This document shows, piece after piece, positions 5,189-8,950 of a stretch of 8,950 nucleotides of DNA. The translations under genes and the position numbers were made by a program. Position 1 is the first letter of the stretch. Each line of letters begins with the position of its first letter. Below the pieces are notes generated by a model. It saw only the letters and a program-made list of their open reading frames with translations, was not told the origin of the DNA and searched no databases. The stretch lies in contig NVRR01000119.1 of NCBI GenBank assembly GCA_002732675.1, positions 1 through 8,950 of the forward strand, given 5' to 3'. This DNA is from Sneathiella sp. (GTDB taxonomy: Bacteria; Pseudomonadota; Alphaproteobacteria; Sneathiellales; Sneathiellaceae).

Positions 5189-7552
5189 CCGGGATTTTCA
5201 AATTCGCTTGAAGAGACGTTACATCGCGCAATGGCCCTTGCGACATCGCGGCGCCACGAATTTGCGATGCTCGAACATCTCCTTTATTCCCTGACGGAAG
5301 ATCAGGATGCGGCCGCCGTTATGCGCGCCTGCAATGTCGATCTGGATCAGCTGCGCAGCGATCTTGATACCTTTATTACCGATGAGTTGGATGACCTGGT
5401 GATGGAAGGCTCTATCGAGGCTCGCCCGACATTAAGTTTTCAGCGAGTGGTGCAGCGCGCATTGATCAATGTCGAGAGCTCAGGCCGCGAAGAAGTGACC
5501 GGTGCCAATGTTCTGGTCGCCATTTTCTCGGAACGGGAAAGCCATGCGGCCTATTTTCTGCAAAAGCAGGAAATGACCCGGTTGGATGCGATCAGTTATA
5601 TCAGTCATGGCGTGGCCAAGGCGCTCGGCAAGGAAACCACGCGTGCTATTCGTGGCACCGATGGGGAGTTCAATCCCGAAGAAGAGGCACCGCAGTCGCC
5701 TGACGATGAAAAGCCGGAGGCGCTGGAGGCGCTGGATGCTTATTGCGTTAATCTCAATGAAAAAGCGGCAGACGGCAAAATTGACCCGCTGATCGGACGG
5801 ACCGAAGAAGTCGAGCGGACCATCCAGATATTGTGCCGACGTTCAAAGAACAATCCGTTATATGTGGGCGATCCCGGCGTTGGTAAAACCGCCATTGCTG
5901 AAGGCCTGGCGCGGCGTATTGTACAAGGCGATGTTCCGGGCGTGTTGCTGCCCGCTGTTATTTATTCGCTGGATATGGGCTCACTTCTTGCCGGGACCCG
6001 CTACCGTGGTGATTTTGAGGAACGGCTGAAAGCGGTTATCACTGAGCTTGAGGGCCTTGATGACGCTATCCTGTTTATCGATGAAATCCATACCATTGTT
6101 GGGGCAGGGGCGACGAGCGGCGGAGCGATGGATGCCTCTAACTTGCTGAAACCGGCGCTGGCAAGCGGCGATATTCGCTGCATTGGCTCGACCACCTATA
6201 AAGAATTCAGAAGCCATTTCGAAAAAGACCGGGCGCTTCTCAGGCGCTTTCAGAAGATTGATGTGCGTGAGCCCAGTATTGAGGACAGCATTAAGATCCT
6301 GAAGGGGCTGAAACCGTATTTTGAGGAATATCATAAAATCCGCTATACGGCGGAAGCTATAAAAACAGCCGTTGAGCTGTCGGCGCGCTATATTCATGAC
6401 CGCAAGTTGCCGGACAAAGCCATCGACGTGATTGATGAAGTCGGCGCGGCGCAAATGCTAAAACCGGAAAGCAAGCGTAAAAAGACCATTGGCGTCAAGG
6501 ATGTGGAGGCTGTTGTCGCCATGATCGCCCGTATTCCGGCGAAATCCGTGTCCAAGGAAGACACGGAAAGCCTGCGTAAATTGGATATCGACTTAAAACG
6601 CGTTGTCTTTGGTCAGGATGCCGCGCTTGAGGCCTTGTCGAGCGCGGTCAAGCTCGCGCGGGCGGGCTTGCGCGAGCCTGAAAAACCCATTGGTTCTTAT
6701 CTGTTCTCTGGCCCGACCGGTGTTGGTAAGACGGAAGCGGCGCGGCAGCTCGCCTCCATCATGGGGCTTAATCTGGTGCGCTTTGATATGTCAGAATATA
6801 TGGAACGGCATACCATCAGCCGTCTGATCGGTGCACCGCCGGGCTATGTTGGCTTTGATCAGGGCGGAATGCTTACCGATGCCATTGATCAACAGCCGCA
6901 TTCGGTCTTGCTGCTGGATGAAATTGAAAAGGCGCATCCGGATCTCTTTAATATCCTGCTGCAGATCATGGATCATGGCAAGCTGACCGATAATAACGGC
7001 AAGAAGGTTGATTTCCGTAATGTGGTTCTGATCATGACCACCAATGCCGGTGCCCAGGAAATGAGCAAGCAGGCCATTGGTTTTGGCAGCGATATCCGCA
7101 CGGGGGAGGACGAGGAAGCCATCAAGCGGCTGTTCACACCTGAATTCCGCAACCGTCTGGATGCAATTATTCCCTTTGCATCACTGCCGCCGGAAGTTGT
7201 CTCTCGCGTGGTTGAAAAATTCGTGCTGCAGCTGGAAACCCAGCTGGAAGACCGGAATGTGACCATATCCCTGTCCGATACCGCGGCCTCCTGGCTTGCG
7301 AAAAAAGGCTATGATGTTAATAACGGCGCACGGCCATTGGCCCGTGTCATCCAGGAAAGCATCAAAAAACCCCTCTCGGAGGAGCTTTTGTTCGGTAAAC
7401 TCGTCAAGGGTGGCCATGTCACTGTTGGTGTGAAATCAGGTGAGCTGACGTTCAAAATCGAAAGCGCTGAGGAGCTGAACCGTAAAGTTGAAGCGGATAA
7501 GCGCCGAAAGAAAAAAGGCACCAGTAAAGACGCTGAAATGGCGGAGAAGTAA
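5186..7552 (+). CDS. clpA: ClpA, AAA+ unfoldase of the ClpAP protease
   Basis: A 788-residue Clp/Hsp100 ATPase that unfolds substrates and threads them into ClpP. The Clp N-domain, the ClpS docking site, covers about residues 1-145, followed by an acidic linker (about 160-185). AAA module 1 has Walker [10 protein letters not shown] (228-236), pore loop GTRYRG (about 270-275), Walker [10 protein letters not shown] with Asp299/Glu300, sensor GSTT (334-337) and the arginine-finger region RALLRRF. AAA module 2 has Walker [10 protein letters not shown] (509-517), pore loop GYVGF, Walker [12 protein letters not shown] with Asp578/Glu579 and sensor-2 GARPLAR (714-720). The ClpP-docking tripeptide is IGF (631-633), in place of the IGL of E. 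coli ClpA. No ClpB-type coiled-coil middle domain is present. The last 25 residues form a Lys-rich charged tail. All ATPase residues are intact, and translation is coupled to clpS. Confidence 0.97.
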   Translation: MPGFSNSLEETLHRAMALATSRRHEFAMLEHLLYSLTEDQDAAAVMRACNVDLDQLRSDLDTFITDELDDLVMEGSIEARPTLSFQRVVQRALINVESSGREEVTGANVLVAIFSERESHAAYFLQKQEMTRLDAISYISHGVAKALGKETTRAIRGTDGEFNPEEEAPQSPDDEKPEALEALDAYCVNLNEKAADGKIDPLIGRTEEVERTIQILCRRSKNNPLYVGDPGVGKTAIAEGLARRIVQGDVPGVLLPAVIYSLDMGSLLAGTRYRGDFEERLKAVITELEGLDDAILFIDEIHTIVGAGATSGGAMDASNLLKPALASGDIRCIGSTTYKEFRSHFEKDRALLRRFQKIDVREPSIEDSIKILKGLKPYFEEYHKIRYTAEAIKTAVELSARYIHDRKLPDKAIDVIDEVGAAQMLKPESKRKKTIGVKDVEAVVAMIARIPAKSVSKEDTESLRKLDIDLKRVVFGQDAALEALSSAVKLARAGLREPEKPIGSYLFSGPTGVGKTEAARQLASIMGLNLVRFDMSEYMERHTISRLIGAPPGYVGFDQGGMLTDAIDQQPHSVLLLDEIEKAHPDLFNILLQIMDHGKLTDNNGKKVDFRNVVLIMTTNAGAQEMSKQAIGFGSDIRTGEDEEAIKRLFTPEFRNRLDAIIPFASLPPEVVSRVVEKFVLQLETQLEDRNVTISLSDTAASWLAKKGYDVNNGARPLARVIQESIKKPLSEELLFGKLVKGGHVTVGVKSGELTFKIESAEELNRKVEADKRRKKKGTSKDAEMAEK

Positions 7553-7594
7553 TCCGGCCAGAGGCGTAAAGGCTGGTGGATATCACTTCTTCGC

Positions 7595-7601
7595 AGGTGA
7601 G
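7595..7601 (+). promoter_or_regulatory. Ribosome binding site of the queC fragment
   Basis: AGGTGAG lies 8 bases before the ATG at 7610. Its presence shows that the 5' end of queC is preserved with its translation signal, 57 bases after the clpA stop. No promoter or terminator is obvious in between, so read-through from clpA is likely. Confidence 0.5.
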
Positions 7602-7609
7602 CCTAAATC

Positions 7610-7765
7610 ATGAAGACGGTTGTCGTCTGCTCCGGCGGGATGGACAGTGTTGTTCTCACTCATCTGATCGCTAAGGAGCAAGATCTGGCGCGGCTGATCT
7701 CAGTCAGCTATGGCCAGCGACATGTGAAGGAAATAGACTCTGCGGGGGCAAAGGGGCAGGGATAA
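7610..7765 (+). pseudogene. queC: 5' remnant of queC (7-cyano-7-deazaguanine synthase)
   Basis: The 51-codon frame starts MKTVVVCSGGMDSVVLTHLI and continues to LISVSYGQRHVKEIDSA. This is the N-terminus of QueC, including the PP-loop ATP-binding motif SGGMDS (residues 8-13) and the conserved YGQRH (34-38). QueC makes preQ0 for queuosine tRNA modification and is normally about 220-240 residues, with a C-terminal zinc site built from CxxC-type cysteines. Here homology ends after residue 45 (near base 7744); five unrelated codons and a stop at 7763-7765 follow. No other frame in 7740-7871 resumes QueC sequence, so roughly four fifths of the gene is missing and this is not a simple frameshift. The product could not be an active enzyme. 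A full copy may exist elsewhere. A chimeric assembly join at this point is also possible. Identification is by motif recall and not by a search. Confidence 0.85.
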
Positions 7766-7835
7766 CTGGCGGCAAGAAAGTGGCGCCGACCCCCCAGAAA
7801 CTGAAAAAGACCAATTTAAAGAGACCGAAATTAGC
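7742..7835. other. GC-rich, potentially structured non-coding junction segment
   Basis: Between the end of queC homology and the diiron gene I see no convincing gene. CTGCGGGGG (7739-7747) can pair with CCCCCCAG (about 7785-7793) with one bulged C, enclosing a GGCG/CGCC hairpin, so the plus strand could fold. The rest (7794-7835) is A-rich. Short frames stay open across it on both strands, but their peptides have low complexity and run through the terminator stem. It could be deletion or insertion scar DNA, or the tail of a small RNA that ends at the adjacent terminator. Confidence 0.4.
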
Positions 7836-7859
7836 CCCAGCCTTCCACTGGGTTTTTTT
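7836..7859 (+). terminator. Weak intrinsic terminator for plus-strand transcription
   Basis: CCCAG (7836-7840) pairs with CTGGG (7848-7852) over a 7-base loop and is followed by seven T residues (7853-7859). The stem is short, but the T-run is good and its orientation would end transcripts from clpA and the queC remnant before they run into the convergent diiron gene, whose stop is 13 bases on. Confidence 0.6.
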
Positions 7860-7871
7860 CGCCGGCGGCTC

Positions 7872-8950
7872 TTACTTCTGACCGATGACCTTGCGTCCCT
7901 GATTGAGGGTTTTAAGATAAGCCATACCCTCGTCGGCGATCGCATAGCCGATCATATCTTCATTCTCGCCTTCCATTTCGTCCATATCAACCCAGTGGGA
8001 ATAAATAGGGCGAGTGCGGTCGGTGATGATGCCGGATTTCATCAGGGTTTTGACCAGAACACGGAAGATATTGGTACTTTCCTTCAGGCTATTGCGCCGG
8101 TCCACATCTGTGTAAACCTCACGGCACGCTTCTCGGACCCACTGCCAGTCTAGGCCGAACTGTTCGTAGATAACCTGTTTCTGGCGAATATTTATCAGAT
8201 TGTAGAGAACGGTTTCAAAGCATTGCGCGGCCCAGTCCTCCACTCTGTTATGTTCCTCCGTATCGAGGTTCGGAATGGTCTTGTCGGCCCAGATCTTGCC
8301 GAATTTGTGATGGAAGGCTTCGTCCGTCATCACCAGCTGGGTCAGCCTTTTGAGAAGCGGATCATTGGTTTTTGAATGGAAATTGGCGAAGGCGCCCATG
8401 GCGAGACCTTCGATCAGCATCTGCATGCCAACCAGTTTTTTATAGACTTCTTCGGCGCCGACCAGCTCTTCGAGCAACCCGCCCAAGGCCTCTCCGACCG
8501 GGTAGGGGCGGCCCCAGCGCGTGCCAATATAACGGCTGAAGGCCGTCACATGGCGGGCTTCCTCGCGGGTCTGGTTGGATGCATATTCCTGCGCACCCGG
8601 ATCGACCAGGATATGACAGAGACTGGCGCTTAAACTAAGCGCGCCCTGTTCGCCGTGAAGGATGCTTGAAATACTCCAGCGCGTACTTTCATTGGCGAGA
8701 TGGATCTGCTGGCCTTCGTCCAGTTTATCGGCGACCGCGCTCATTAATTCCGGGAAGGTTTCCCGGGGCATCAGATATTCGTTTTTCAAATCAAAAGGCG
8801 ATGAAAAATCCAGATAGGTCGTGTCCATCGGGTCCCAGAAATGATCATGTGTCGCCGAGATTATACCGTCAAAAGCATCCGTGCGGGCGCCATATCGGTC
8901 GACATCCAGCATTGTTGTAAAATCGTCGCGGTGCGTCGTGTTGTAAATGG
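7872..8950 (-). CDS. Ferritin-like diiron protein of unknown substrate, 5' end outside the window
   Basis: The frame gives 358 residues to the right edge without a start signal. Sequence before the ATG at 8912 (RDDFTT) still looks coding, so the true start probably lies beyond 8950. Counting from that ATG, the carboxylate/histidine set of a ferritin-like four-helix bundle is visible: Glu88 (HGEQGAL), Glu118-A-R-His121 (EEARHV), Glu168 (LIEGLAMG) and Glu198-A-F-His201 (DEAFHHKFG). This E...ExxH...E...ExxH pattern is that of ribonucleotide-reductase R2, bacterial multicomponent monooxygenases, acyl-ACP desaturases and related oxidases. The extra His of AurF-type N-oxygenases (HxxxExxH) is absent. 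It is soluble, with no signal peptide in the visible part. It converges on clpA-queC. The iron-site assignment is seen directly; the reaction is not known, and an R2-type, desaturase-like or hydroxylase role would all fit. Confidence 0.75.
   Translation of the reverse strand, partial: IYNTTHRDDFTTMLDVDRYGARTDAFDGIISATHDHFWDPMDTTYLDFSSPFDLKNEYLMPRETFPELMSAVADKLDEGQQIHLANESTRWSISSILHGEQGALSLSASLCHILVDPGAQEYASNQTREEARHVTAFSRYIGTRWGRPYPVGEALGGLLEELVGAEEVYKKLVGMQMLIEGLAMGAFANFHSKTNDPLLKRLTQLVMTDEAFHHKFGKIWADKTIPNLDTEEHNRVEDWAAQCFETVLYNLINIRQKQVIYEQFGLDWQWVREACREVYTDVDRRNSLKESTNIFRVLVKTLMKSGIITDRTRPIYSHWVDMDEMEGENEDMIGYAIADEGMAYLKTLNQGRKVIGQK

Noticed and set aside
7759..7770. GGGATAACTGGC resembles a conserved stretch of eukaryotic large-subunit rRNA
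   Set aside because: The match is only about twelve bases and the flanks do not follow rRNA, so it is taken as chance.
7747..7880. A plus-strand frame through the junction segment as a shifted continuation of queC
   Set aside because: The peptide is Lys/Pro-rich, lacks QueC motifs such as the zinc-binding cysteines, and is translated through the terminator stem and T-run.
7700..7945. An 81-residue minus-strand frame across the queC remnant and the terminator
   Set aside because: It overlaps the diiron gene in another frame, reads antisense through queC and the terminator, and has a low-complexity Ser/Arg-rich composition.

Overview
The window looks like chromosomal DNA of a medium-GC alphaproteobacterium. 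This rests on the alphaproteobacterial style of the clpS-clpA pair, the Phasin_2-type phasin just upstream of it, and a BigR/SqrR-type regulator beside a Blh-type persulfide dioxygenase. The genus cannot be fixed from the sequence.

Left part (1-1471): a divergent sulfide/persulfide module. On the minus strand an ArsR-family repressor, with two cysteines 66 residues apart as in BigR and SqrR, is followed after 3 bases by the start of a YeeE/YedE-type sulfur transporter that runs off the left edge. On the plus strand is a Blh-type metallo-beta-lactamase-fold persulfide dioxygenase. The 99-base divergent region holds two overlapping, opposed promoter candidates, nested AT-rich inverted and tandem repeats (likely repressor operator), and a CRP/FNR-like palindrome. 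The inferred logic is that persulfide oxidises the repressor, which releases both the dioxygenase and the transporter.

Middle part (1472-4682): a convergent minus-strand D-alanyl-D-alanine carboxypeptidase with a C-terminal SPOR domain, then a plus-strand lipoprotein of unknown function, then a strongly expressed-looking phasin. The phasin has a good sigma-70 promoter bracketed by two copies of TGCAGTGCA (likely PhaR operators) and ends in a textbook intrinsic terminator.

Right-middle part (4683-7552): clpS and clpA, the N-degron adaptor and the AAA+ unfoldase of the ClpAP protease. They share one base in a TAGTG stop/start overlap, so the two proteins are probably translationally coupled.

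Right part (7553-8950): immediately after clpA lies a clear 5' fragment of queC (7-cyano-7-deazaguanine synthase). It has its own ribosome binding site and PP-loop motif but loses homology after about 45 codons. About 110 bases of GC-rich, potentially structured, non-coding DNA ending in a weak terminator follow. The window closes with a minus-strand ferritin-like diiron protein of unknown substrate whose 5' end lies beyond the right edge. The truncated queC and the unexplained junction near 7742 are the most unusual feature here. I see no CRISPR array, tRNA, rRNA or recognisable insertion sequence.
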